Source: Candidatus Hydrogenedentota bacterium | GTDB taxonomy: Bacteria; Hydrogenedentota; Hydrogenedentia; Hydrogenedentales; SLHB01 | DNA: 6,127 bases | Assembly: GCA_016934125.1 (NCBI GenBank) | Contig: JAFGTL010000325.1 | Coordinates: 1-6,127 of the forward strand | Reading direction: 5' to 3' | Shown here: piece after piece, positions 1 through 5,951 of the stretch | Numbering within the stretch: the stretch's first letter is position 1 | How the letters are laid out: each line of letters starts with the position of its first letter | Program-made: the position numbers and the translations under genes | The notes under the pieces: generated by a model | What the model was told of the DNA's origin: nothing | Databases searched by the model: none | The model's input: only the letters and a program-made list of their open reading frames with translations

Positions 1-14
1 ACTCCAAGGGGAGT
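1..14 (-). terminator. Possible terminator stem after the Gfo/Idh gene (window edge)
   Basis: Read on the minus strand, the bases directly after the TAG stop form ACTCC-CCTT-GGAGT, a perfect 5-base-pair stem with a 4-base loop. This is where a factor-independent terminator of the two-gene operon would sit. The window ends at the stem, so a following T-run cannot be seen and the stem may be longer. A chance hairpin is equally possible. Confidence 0.3.
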
Positions 15-1070
15 CTATCGGATGGCGATTTCTTTGTTCTTCTTCGAAGACTCGTAGATCGCGTCGATCACCTTCTGAACCAGGAGGGATTCCGCGGGCT
101 GGACGCGCACCGGCAGGCCCTTTTCGAGGCATTCGGTGAAGTGGCGGATCTCCATGCGGTGGCCTTCGTTTTTCTCCATCCAGTCGAACTTCCGCGACGT
201 GAGAGAACCGTCCTGATAGCCGAATACGCCGAGGGGATTGGTGCCGAGGCCGGCCTTGTCGCCGAGCACGGTGACGCCGTGGCGCTCGTCGGCGATGTTG
301 GCCGCCCACGAGACCTCGACATTCATGACGGCGCCGTTCTGGAACCGCACCATGGCCGTCGCGTAGTCCTCGACGTCGAATTCCTTGGGCGGATAGGGAT
401 TGCCCCAGCAGTTGACGAGATCCTTGCGATCGCCGAACATCTTCCAGACTTTGCCCGACGCGGCGACGGGCTTCGGGAACCCCATGAGCCACATGCAGAG
501 ATCCATGACATGCACGCCGATGTCGATGAGCGGCCCGCCGAGGGACTCGCGCTTGATGTGGAACTTGCCCCAGCCGGGGATGCCGCGCCGGCGAAGATAG
601 ACGGCGCTGGCGGTATAGATGTCGCCGAGTTCGCCGCGATCGACGACGGCCTTGAGCTTCTCGTTGGCGGACTCGAAGCGCATGTGCTGGGCCACCATGA
701 GGGTGCGTTTCTTCGCCTTGGCGGCCTTGATCATGGCCTGGCACTCGGCGGAGTTCATCGCCATGGGCTTCTCGACGAGCACGTGGGCGCCCGCGTTGAG
801 CGCGTCGACGGTGATCCGGGCATGGTGCCGGTTCTGGGTGCACACGTCGACGATGTCGAACTTGTGATCCCTGAGCATCTTCTTGTAGCTCAGATAGGGT
901 TTGCCACCGAACTCGGCGGCGTTGCCCTCCGCGCGCTCCTTGATGATGTCGCACACGGCAACCAGTTCGACGCGGCCTTCCTGTTCCAGTTCCCGCCAGT
1001 TGGGCAGGTGGCATGCCTTGGCGATACCGCCCGCTCCGATGAGTCCTACCTTGAGTTTCTTCTTGCTCAT
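15..1070 (-). CDS. Gfo/Idh/MocA family NAD(P)-dependent oxidoreductase
   Basis: A 351-residue cytoplasmic dehydrogenase of the glucose-fructose oxidoreductase/inositol dehydrogenase/MocA superfamily, of usual length. The N-terminal Rossmann domain starts with the dinucleotide loop GLIGAGGIA (residues 9-17). The family EKP motif is at 100-102, with K101 the expected catalytic lysine. The C-terminal alpha/beta domain has GGPLIDIGVHVMD (178-190), in which D183 and H187 match the usual active-site Asp and His. Members oxidise or reduce sugar or polyol hydroxyls with NAD(P); the substrate cannot be read from sequence. The ATG start is preceded by GAAGGA with an 8-base spacer. It overlaps the stop of the upstream EEP gene by 4 bases (ATGA), so the two are probably translationally coupled and transcribed together. 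No promoter is needed between them. The fold assignment is secure, the substrate unknown. Confidence 0.95.
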   Translation of the reverse strand: MSKKKLKVGLIGAGGIAKACHLPNWRELEQEGRVELVAVCDIIKERAEGNAAEFGGKPYLSYKKMLRDHKFDIVDVCTQNRHHARITVDALNAGAHVLVEKPMAMNSAECQAMIKAAKAKKRTLMVAQHMRFESANEKLKAVVDRGELGDIYTASAVYLRRRGIPGWGKFHIKRESLGGPLIDIGVHVMDLCMWLMGFPKPVAASGKVWKMFGDRKDLVNCWGNPYPPKEFDVEDYATAMVRFQNGAVMNVEVSWAANIADERHGVTVLGDKAGLGTNPLGVFGYQDGSLTSRKFDWMEKNEGHRMEIRHFTECLEKGLPVRVQPAESLLVQKVIDAIYESSKKNKEIAIR

Positions 1071-1921
1071 TCCTCTTTTCCTTCAACTACTGCTTCCAGT
1101 ACCCGTTCATCTTTCTCATCGTACACGCCTCGATCGGCCGCAGTCTCAGAGGGACTGCCCGCGTCGACTTGGGCGACGTACGGGAAGTGATCCGAGGCCA
1201 CCTGCGAATCCCCCGAGGCCACGACGCGCGATGATAGAACAAGTACATCCTTCGATACCAGGACAAAATCGATCCGGCGCGCCTCGGCGCCCTGGCCGTA
1301 TGTGGCCTGGGCCTCGCCGCGGTTCCAGCGGAACGAATCCTGGAACGTCGTGAGGAGCAGTTGAAGGCCGGGCATGTCGGCCGTTTCGTTGAAGTCGCCC
1401 GCGAGAATCACGGGGCCGGCCGGGAGCCGTTCGAGAATGGCCGACGCCTGCTCCTTGCGGGCCGGCGGCTGGAGGCCGAGATGGGTGTTGAGCACCGCCA
1501 CCTCGACACCGTCCACGTCGAGCGTGGTGACGAGGCATCCCCGCGACTCGGCCCCCTGGGGCGAGGGCAGGCGCATGTTCTCGGAGTGCAGGATCTCGAA
1601 CCGGGTGAGCGTGGCGTTCCCATAATGCCCGCCGTCGAACTGGAGGCAGGGGCCGAACGCCACGTTCATGCCGAGCTTGCCGGCCAGCACGCCCGGAATG
1701 TCGACGCCGCCGGTGCGGCGGCACTGGACGTCGACTTCCTGGAGGCAGATGATATCGGGGCGTTCCGCGCGGATGACGCGGGCGATTCGATCGAGATCGA
1801 CGGTTCCGTCGAGGCCCTCCGCGTGGTGGATGTTGTACGTCATCACGGTGACTGGCCCGCCCGCGGCCGCAGGCAGGGCCGCGATCGCCAGGGCAACTGC
1901 AAGGATACTCGCGCGTTTCAT
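1067..1921 (-). CDS. Secreted endonuclease/exonuclease/phosphatase (EEP) family protein
   Basis: A 284-residue exported EEP-superfamily metal-dependent phosphodiesterase or phosphatase. Residues 1-21 form a signal peptide: basic start (MKR), hydrophobic Ala/Leu/Ile core, and an AAA-G cleavage-like site. The full EEP motif set follows: TYNIHH (N30), LQEVD (E62, metal ligand), LNTHLG (H147), AGDFNE (D176, N178), RIDFVLVS (D218) and SDHFPYVA (D244, H245 catalytic pair). The family includes DNases, sphingomyelinase-like and inositol-phosphate phosphatases; the substrate is not determinable here. I chose the ATG at 1921 over an in-frame GTG at 1948 because GGAGGA lies 7 bases upstream and the signal peptide then starts correctly. 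After the normal domain end (AQVD) there is an acidic tail of about 30 residues encoded by unusually A/T-rich DNA. The gene heads the operon with the Gfo/Idh gene. Confidence 0.93.
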   Translation of the reverse strand: MKRASILAVALAIAALPAAAGGPVTVMTYNIHHAEGLDGTVDLDRIARVIRAERPDIICLQEVDVQCRRTGGVDIPGVLAGKLGMNVAFGPCLQFDGGHYGNATLTRFEILHSENMRLPSPQGAESRGCLVTTLDVDGVEVAVLNTHLGLQPPARKEQASAILERLPAGPVILAGDFNETADMPGLQLLLTTFQDSFRWNRGEAQATYGQGAEARRIDFVLVSKDVLVLSSRVVASGDSQVASDHFPYVAQVDAGSPSETAADRGVYDEKDERVLEAVVEGKEE

Positions 1922-1928
1922 GGCTTCA

Positions 1929-1934
1929 TCCTCC
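1929..1934 (-). promoter_or_regulatory. Ribosome binding site that sets the EEP start
   Basis: GGAGGA on the minus strand, 7 bases before the ATG at 1921. It lies inside the reading frame that would open at the upstream GTG (1948), which argues that the GTG is not the real start. Confidence 0.75.
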
Positions 1935-1965
1935 GGGGCTCGGGACACCCGTTGCTGTATCGGCT

Positions 1966-1994
1966 AGCATATCAGGCCGCGGCGCAGGCCACAA
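1966..1994 (-). promoter_or_regulatory. Candidate sigma70-type promoter of the EEP-Gfo/Idh operon
   Basis: On the minus strand, TTGTGG (1989-1994) is followed by a 17-base spacer and TATGCT (1966-1971). The -10 is preceded by TGA, giving an extended -10 (TGN) motif. Predicted transcription start is near 1959, leaving a leader of about 38 bases that contains the GGAGGA site. The -35 matches consensus only at TTG. The call rests on spacing, extended -10 and position. Confidence 0.5.
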
Positions 1995-2001
1995 CGTGGC
2001 C
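1987..2001. promoter_or_regulatory. Operator-like dyad in the divergent promoter region
   Basis: GGCCAC-AAC-GTGGCC is a perfect 6+3+6 inverted repeat. It covers the whole -35 box (1989-1994) of the leftward promoter and lies about 30 bases left of the rightward promoter candidate. A dimeric regulator bound here would block the EEP-Gfo/Idh promoter and could also act on the kinase. No regulator gene is in the window. GC-rich DNA yields such dyads by chance, so it is a candidate only. Confidence 0.35.
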
Positions 2002-2032
2002 GGGCCGGGCCGGTGAGACGCCATCAATCTGG

Positions 2033-2062
2033 TGGAACGGGCCGGCTGCCGTGGAGTACAAT
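2033..2062 (+). promoter_or_regulatory. Candidate promoter of the PfkB kinase, giving a leaderless or near-leaderless mRNA
   Basis: TACAAT (2057-2062) is a 5-of-6 match to the -10 consensus and ends only 8 bases before the ATG at 2071. The best -35 is the weak TGGAAC (2033-2038) with an 18-base spacer. Transcription would start around 2069-2071, at or next to the start codon. There is no Shine-Dalgarno site at normal distance: the only GGAG (2053-2056) is 14 bases away and just upstream of the -10 box. Confidence 0.4.
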
Positions 2063-2070
2063 CGCGCATC

Positions 2071-3045
2071 ATGAACATCGCAGTGCTGGGTGCAGTGTGT
2101 TACGACGAGATTTTCGCGGTGGATGGCGAACGGCGCGAGAGTTTCGGCGGGATTCTGTATAACGCGGCGGCCCTGTCGAGCGTGCTCGATGAGGGCGATC
2201 GCGTGGTGCCCGTGTCGCGGCTCGGCGCGGATCGATATGAGGCCGCGCTGGCCGAGTTCGCCAAGTTCGAGCGGGTGGACACGGCCGGGCTCACGCCGTG
2301 CGCGGATCCGTTCACCCACGTGACGCTGCGATGGCGCTCCGCGTCGTGGCGGGACGAGACGGTGAGGCACCGGATGCCCCCGTTCGATCTCGACGCGCTC
2401 GCGCCGGCCCTCGCATGCGACGCGGCCCACATCAACTTCATCAATGGCACCGAGATCGATCTCGATACGCTGGCCGCGTTCCGGGCGTGCTTCGGCGGCC
2501 TGATCACGTTCGACGTGCACAACATCATCTCGCACTTCGACGCCGAGGGCGCGCGCTCGATTGTCGGCTTCTCGCAATGGCGGGACTGGGCCGGCCACAT
2601 CGATGTGCTCCAGTGCAACGAGTTCGAGATCGCCACGATGCTGGACGGGCCGTTCGAGGCCCGGGCGGACTATGCCGCGGCCGCGAAGGCGGTATGCGAG
2701 GCCGGGCCGCGGGCCGTGTCGATCACGCTGGGCACGCAGGGCGCACTCACCGTCCATCGCCGGGACGGCCGCTATTACCTCGTGGATATCGACGTGCTGC
2801 CGCCCATCGAGGCCGTGGACACGACGGGATGCGGCGACAGTTTCTCGGCGGGATTCGTGGTGGGCATGCTGCGCTACGGTGATCCGGCGACGGCGCTGGC
2901 CTGCGCGTCGGCCGTGGCGGGCGTCAACGCCCAACACCGGGGCATCGGCGAACTCGCCGACGCGAAGCGATTCCTCGAGGATCCGCGGAGCCACTTCGAG
3001 GTGTTCCGCGGCAAAGCGCCGGACTGGCCCGGCGATCCCATCTGA
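2071..3045 (+). CDS. PfkB/ribokinase family carbohydrate kinase
   Basis: A 324-residue cytoplasmic ATP-dependent kinase of the PfkB (ribokinase) family, of typical length. The N-terminal MNIAVLGAVCYDEI is the usual first strand with its substrate-side Asp (D12). FGGILYNAA (25-33) is the glycine-rich sugar-binding segment (GG then N31). NEFE (183-186) is the NxxE metal/phosphate motif, and TLGTQGA (219-225) the nucleotide-side loop. DTTGCGDSF (250-258) is PfkB signature 2, with D256 the catalytic base and GCG the anion hole (Cys where Ala is commoner). Substrates in the family include ribose, fructose, adenosine and inositol derivatives; the sequence does not settle which. I prefer ATG 2071 over the in-frame ATG at 2032, because the extra 13 residues precede the first strand of the fold and a -10 box lies in that stretch. 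It is divergent from the EEP-Gfo/Idh operon and convergent with the HAD gene. Confidence 0.93.
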   Translation: MNIAVLGAVCYDEIFAVDGERRESFGGILYNAAALSSVLDEGDRVVPVSRLGADRYEAALAEFAKFERVDTAGLTPCADPFTHVTLRWRSASWRDETVRHRMPPFDLDALAPALACDAAHINFINGTEIDLDTLAAFRACFGGLITFDVHNIISHFDAEGARSIVGFSQWRDWAGHIDVLQCNEFEIATMLDGPFEARADYAAAAKAVCEAGPRAVSITLGTQGALTVHRRDGRYYLVDIDVLPPIEAVDTTGCGDSFSAGFVVGMLRYGDPATALACASAVAGVNAQHRGIGELADAKRFLEDPRSHFEVFRGKAPDWPGDPI

Positions 3046-3097
3046 CCGCCCACGCCCGGCGCCCCCTCCCCCACTCCTTCAGCCGCTGCGCGCCGCC

Positions 3098-4072
3098 CTA
3101 CGCTTCGTCGGGCCGATCGGGCAGGTGGCCGGGGCTCGGCCCGACCTTGTCGCGAAACGCCCGCTTGCGCTCGTTGAGGATGCGCCTCGCAATGGCCGTG
3201 ACACGATGGCGGATCCACATGTCCGTCTGGCTGTTGGCGGAGTAATCGGCCGGGCCGATGCTGTCCACGCGGCCGCCGGCCTGGAGCGCGTTGACTTGGG
3301 CGAACTGGGCCTCGTCGCCGGGCGCGTACACCGCGTACGAGCCGCCGCCGTGCTTCTTCACGACGGAAAACGACGGGATATCGCTGGGCCCGTCGGCGAT
3401 GTAGATCATGTTCTTGAAGGGCACGCGGCGCTCTTCCTCGGGAATGGTGTCGTTGACGGTGATGCTGCGGCTTTTGTTGACGCCCTTGTTGATCTCGAAG
3501 AGGGCGCGCGTCTTCGTGGTGTTATCGAGGAAGCCGGCGATCTGGCCGATGGGCCCCGACGGGGGCGCGCCTGAGAGATCGGCGCCGGGCGCGGCAGGCT
3601 CCTCGATGAACTCCGACGCCCATATGCCGTCCAGCCGGCTCGCGATGGCCGAGCCGCGGATCATCTCGGCCAGCCCGGTGCTCACCACGTAGTGCTCGAG
3701 CTCGATCTCGAGATCGCCCTCCTTGAACTCGGGCGCATTCACGATGCCGGCCAGGCGATCGAAGAACTCGGGAATGCCCGGAAAGAACTCGATGGCGCCG
3801 CCAAGCTCGCGGAGTTTCGCATTGCTCAGGCCCGGCATCCGGCCGTTGCGCACGTACGAGAGCAAATGGCCCAGGTAGCAGGTGTCGGCCTGGACATGGA
3901 CGCCGCCGCGTTCGTAGTAGGCGGGCAGAGCGTTCACCTCGCGCCAGAACGCCGCCTCGTCGATGCCGTATTCGCGGAACAGAGGCCGCTGCATGTAGTG
4001 CGGCGACAGCGTGTGATCGAAATCCCAGATCAGCGCGATCACGTTCTGGAAGAACAGGCCCTTCTCGCTCAC
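3098..4072 (-). CDS. HAD-superfamily hydrolase, substrate unknown
   Basis: A 324-residue haloacid dehalogenase-superfamily protein with all four motifs in order: I WDFDHT (D17 nucleophile, D19 acid/base), II VVSTG (S131), III K187 in DNTTKTRALF, IV IADGPSDIPSF (D227 and D231, magnesium ligands). About 110 residues between motifs I and II form a helical cap, as in phosphoserine-phosphatase-like members. The likely activity is phosphoryl hydrolysis in the cytoplasm; no signal peptide or membrane segment is seen. Residues 232-324 extend well past the core, ending in a basic helix-like stretch and a Pro-rich tail. The start is GTG (4070-4072), with AGGAGG 11 bases upstream, a slightly long spacer; the nearby GTG further upstream is out of frame and hits a stop at once. 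It is transcribed alone and ends 52 bases from the convergent kinase. Confidence 0.88.
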   Translation of the reverse strand: MSEKGLFFQNVIALIWDFDHTLSPHYMQRPLFREYGIDEAAFWREVNALPAYYERGGVHVQADTCYLGHLLSYVRNGRMPGLSNAKLRELGGAIEFFPGIPEFFDRLAGIVNAPEFKEGDLEIELEHYVVSTGLAEMIRGSAIASRLDGIWASEFIEEPAAPGADLSGAPPSGPIGQIAGFLDNTTKTRALFEINKGVNKSRSITVNDTIPEEERRVPFKNMIYIADGPSDIPSFSVVKKHGGGSYAVYAPGDEAQFAQVNALQAGGRVDSIGPADYSANSQTDMWIRHRVTAIARRILNERKRAFRDKVGPSPGHLPDRPDEA

Positions 4073-4093
4073 GGCGGCACGCCCCTCCTGCTT

Positions 4094-4123
4094 GGTTGAA
4101 CCTGCGAAACGATAGCAGGAACC
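4094..4123. promoter_or_regulatory. Interrupted dyad around the HAD promoter -10 box
   Basis: CCTGC (4101-4105) and GCAGG (4115-4119) form an inverted repeat flanking the -10 box. The symmetry continues outward as GGTT (4094-4097) and AACC (4120-4123), with three unpaired bases (GAA) on the left arm, so 9 base pairs in all. It could be an operator or chance. Confidence 0.3.
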
Positions 4124-4137
4124 CGGGCTGCAAACAA
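4109..4137 (-). promoter_or_regulatory. Candidate sigma70-type promoter of the HAD hydrolase gene
   Basis: On the minus strand, TTGTTT (4132-4137), a 17-base spacer and TATCGT (4109-4114), with TGC before the -10 (extended -10). The predicted start near 4102 leaves a leader of about 30 bases containing AGGAGG. It has the same layout as the EEP operon promoter. Confidence 0.5.
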
Positions 4138-4183
4138 CCGCGGCCTCACGGCCCCAGAACGTCTGGCAGCGATCGGCAGCGCG

Positions 4184-4795
4184 TCAAACCGGCGCCTGCC
4201 AGGTGGTGAACCCCTGCATGATCATCTCGATCGACACGGTGCCCACATACAGCGCCGTGATCCGGCCCGCGATGTCGATGTAGCGCTGCACCAGCGCTTC
4301 CCGCCGGGGCCGGACGAAGTCGTGGAGCCGCTTGAGGCCGAGCATAATCGTGATCGACACCGCGACGGCGAAGAGAATGGCGCCGCACGCCGGCACCACG
4401 TCCAGCCGCTCTCCGACGACAACGCTGGCGCTGATGGTTCCCGGGCCGATCAGGAGGGGCATGGCGATGGCGCCCGTCAGGTGCTCGGATTCGCCGCGCA
4501 GCGCCTCGATGGCTGCGTTGCCCCGGAACACGAACTGGAGCCCGATGAGGAGGAAGACGGCGCCGCCGAAGATCTGGAATGAAGCGAACTGGGCCTGGAC
4601 GACGTCGGCGAAAATAGCATCGCCCACCACCGCGAAACACCAGAATACCGCCACGCTGATCGCGCCCGCCCGAAGCAGCACGCTGCTGAAGGTGCGGTAA
4701 TCGAGTTTCTGCAATACATCGATCAGGTAGACGATGACGAGAAACGGATTCAACAGCACGAGAACCAGCGCTGAAGCGCGCAGAAAATCCGCCAT
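4184..4795 (-). CDS. MarC family integral membrane protein
   Basis: A 203-residue inner-membrane protein of the MarC (UPF0056) family, of usual length, with about six hydrophobic segments near residues 5-24, 41-62, 72-90, 106-126, 132-153 and 176-196. Family marks are LLNPF in the first segment (N16-P17), FQIFGGAVFLLIGLQ (73-87), and AMPLLIGPGTIS (111-122), which matches the conserved (A/I)PLLxGPG motif before the fourth segment. The family's function is unsettled; an early link to antibiotic resistance in E. coli was not sustained. The second proline expected a few residues after NP is absent (NPFLVIVYLI). I chose the ATG at 4795 because AAAGGA lies 6 bases upstream and the first membrane helix then starts normally. 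A longer frame to 4858 would translate through the leader. The gene appears to be its own transcription unit. Confidence 0.85.
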   Translation of the reverse strand: MADFLRASALVLVLLNPFLVIVYLIDVLQKLDYRTFSSVLLRAGAISVAVFWCFAVVGDAIFADVVQAQFASFQIFGGAVFLLIGLQFVFRGNAAIEALRGESEHLTGAIAMPLLIGPGTISASVVVGERLDVVPACGAILFAVAVSITIMLGLKRLHDFVRPRREALVQRYIDIAGRITALYVGTVSIEMIMQGFTTWQAPV

Positions 4796-4846
4796 GATTC
4801 GTCCTTTCTGCGGGCGAGCCGCACCGCGCAGACTGCCCACACGGCC

Positions 4847-4875
4847 AGGATAGAGCATCGGGCGGGGAATGACAA
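4847..4875 (-). promoter_or_regulatory. Candidate sigma70-type promoter of the marC-like gene
   Basis: On the minus strand, TTGTCA (4870-4875, 5 of 6 to consensus), a 17-base spacer and TATCCT (4847-4852, 4 of 6). The predicted start near 4840 gives a leader of about 45 bases with AAAGGA before the ATG. The whole promoter fits between the methyltransferase stop (4916) and the MarC start. Confidence 0.6.
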
Positions 4876-4915
4876 AGACGCCGGCGTGGCGCGTATGCGG
4901 GATGCCCCGAACACC

Positions 4916-5695
4916 TCAAGGGCGCGGGGGCAGTGCGAAACGGATCTCGCCCGGATCGGCCGGTTTGCGGCCCACGAGCATGATCTCGATCCCGTCAAGT
5001 TCGATGGCCCGTTTACCCCAGTCGCCCGCGGTGCCGCCCCAGACACACAGCACTTCGAGCCCGGCCAGGCCGAACAGCAGCACGAGTTCCGTGGCCACAA
5101 ACGCCCGTTCCCGGAGCGCCATGGCCGGCGATTCGGCGTCCGGCGCGCATTCGGACACCTCGCTCAGCCCCATGGGATCGAACACGCCGCTCGCGACATT
5201 CTCCTGGGTGTGCCGGCGGATGAGGGCGCACGCGTTCAACGCGTTGAACACGCACTTCGCGCCGGGCTTCATGGCGTTGGACACGTTGCGCAGGATGGCG
5301 AGGGGCTGGGCAATGGGATCGCCGCCGCTGGCGAGGAGTCCGAAGGCGCCTTCACACAGGCAGATGGCCGCGTCGAACCGATCATTCGTCGTGAACTCGG
5401 TGGCATCGGCCTGGAGGAACGTCACGTCGACGCCGGCCGCCGCGGCCGCCTTACGCGCCTGTTCCAGCATGCCCGCCGACAAGTCCACCCCCGTCACCGC
5501 GTAGCCGCGTCGGGCCAGTTCGACGCTGTGCCGGCCCGTGCCGCAACCCACGTCCAGAATGGACGCGCCCGGCGCCAGCCCGAGTTCCTCCACGAGGAAA
5601 TCCACCTCGGCAAGGGTGTTCTTCGTGAAGCAGTTGTCGTTGTACACCGGCGCATGGCCGTCAAAGAAATCCGCCCACTCTGTCCTGTCCGCCAT
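4916..5695 (-). CDS. Class I SAM-dependent methyltransferase
   Basis: A 259-residue soluble methyltransferase with the Rossmann-like class I fold. Motif I is ILDVGCGTGRHS (46-57), the SAM-binding glycine loop; D71 in VTGVDLS is the acidic residue expected to bind the SAM ribose. D97 in QADATEF is the adenine-side acidic residue, and AICLCEGAFGLL (110-121) corresponds to motif IV with the following helix. An N-terminal helical stretch (WADFFDGHAPVYND) covers the active site, as in small-molecule methyltransferases. No DNA-methylase NPPY/DPPY motif is present, so a restriction-modification role is unlikely. The substrate is unknown. The frame stays open upstream to 5791, but the ATG at 5695 has AAGGAG 10 bases before it and lies downstream of a good promoter, so the shorter form is preferred. 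Confidence 0.9.
   Translation of the reverse strand: MADRTEWADFFDGHAPVYNDNCFTKNTLAEVDFLVEELGLAPGASILDVGCGTGRHSVELARRGYAVTGVDLSAGMLEQARKAAAAAGVDVTFLQADATEFTTNDRFDAAICLCEGAFGLLASGGDPIAQPLAILRNVSNAMKPGAKCVFNALNACALIRRHTQENVASGVFDPMGLSEVSECAPDAESPAMALRERAFVATELVLLFGLAGLEVLCVWGGTAGDWGKRAIELDGIEIMLVGRKPADPGEIRFALPPRP
5234..5249. repeat. 16-base perfect palindrome inside the methyltransferase gene
   Basis: GTTCAACGCGTTGAAC is self-complementary over all 16 bases. Past one mismatched pair, two more outer base pairs (CG/CG) match. It encodes part of VFNALNA near residues 149-155. It may be a codon-level coincidence or a protein-binding site. Confidence 0.5.
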
Positions 5696-5762
5696 TTGAC
5701 GCTTGCTCCTTGCGTTGCGGTGCTGCTCCTGCCCGCGCCGATTCGTTCCCAATCGCGCCGCC

Positions 5763-5791
5763 AGCATAGTTGATCGGGGCGACGATGGCAA
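5763..5791 (-). promoter_or_regulatory. Candidate sigma70-type promoter of the methyltransferase gene
   Basis: On the minus strand, TTGCCA (5786-5791, 5 of 6 to consensus), a 17-base spacer and TATGCT (5763-5768), the same -10 hexamer as in the EEP operon promoter. The predicted start near 5756 leaves a leader of about 60 bases with AAGGAG before the ATG. Confidence 0.6.
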
Positions 5792-5815
5792 CCGAAGCCA
5801 GCGAGGGGCCGTGAG

Positions 5816-5842
5816 ATCCGTGTCGTCCGTGTGATCCGTGGC
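5816..5842 (+). repeat. Three tandem 9-base units, ATCCGTGTC type
   Basis: Units are ATCCGTGTC, GTCCGTGTG and ATCCGTGGC. A core of TCCGTG is invariant in all three. Similar TCCGTGT strings recur, from general experience, between genes of many environmental bacteria; I cannot check copy number here. Confidence 0.75.
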
Positions 5843-5885
5843 GAAGAAGGGAGCCGGGAGAAGGGTGACCGCGGACTACACGGAC
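5825..5885 (+). repeat. Imperfect inverted repeat, 17-base arms
   Basis: GTCCGTGTGATCCGTGG (5825-5841) and CCGCGGACTACACGGAC (5869-5885) are inverted copies with three mismatches across 17 positions. Two of these become G-U pairs in plus-strand RNA, so the RNA stem would have a single A-C mismatch and a 27-base loop. There is no T-run after the stem. Confidence 0.65.
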
Positions 5886-5915
5886 AGAGATGGGAGCCGC
5901 TCTGGGGGAAGAGAA

Positions 5916-5951
5916 ACGCGGAGGACGCGAAGGACGCCGAGCCGCGCAGAG
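5916..5951 (+). repeat. Four degenerate tandem 9-base units, ACGCGGAGG type
   Basis: Units are ACGCGGAGG, ACGCGAAGG, ACGCCGAGC and CGCGCAGAG, progressively diverged. The period equals that of the TCCGTG units to the left, but the sequence differs. The last base is shared with the start of the 15-base array. Confidence 0.65.

Noticed and set aside
141..1190. Long plus-strand open frame opposite the Gfo/Idh gene
   Set aside because: It is antisense to a protein with complete family motifs, has no Shine-Dalgarno site or recognisable domain, and is His/Asp/Gly-rich as expected from the complement of GC-rich codons.
1972..2994. Long minus-strand open frame opposite the PfkB kinase
   Set aside because: Arg/His-rich composition with no family motif. 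The plus strand encodes a complete kinase.
3046..3097. Bidirectional terminator between the converging kinase and HAD genes
   Set aside because: The 52 bases contain only short GC-rich self-complementary bits and no stem followed by a T-run on either strand.
4876..4915. Terminator after the methyltransferase
   Set aside because: Only 4-5 base-pair stems such as CGGG-GCAT-CCCG are present, without a T-run.
4916..5695. Restriction-modification DNA methylase
   Set aside because: There is no NPPY/DPPY-type catalytic motif and no neighbouring endonuclease. The EEP protein has a signal peptide and is far away.
5696..5791. N-terminal extension of the methyltransferase to the ATG at 5791
   Set aside because: It would be translated across the promoter candidate at 5763-5791 and the AAGGAG site. 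The extra residues look like translated leader.
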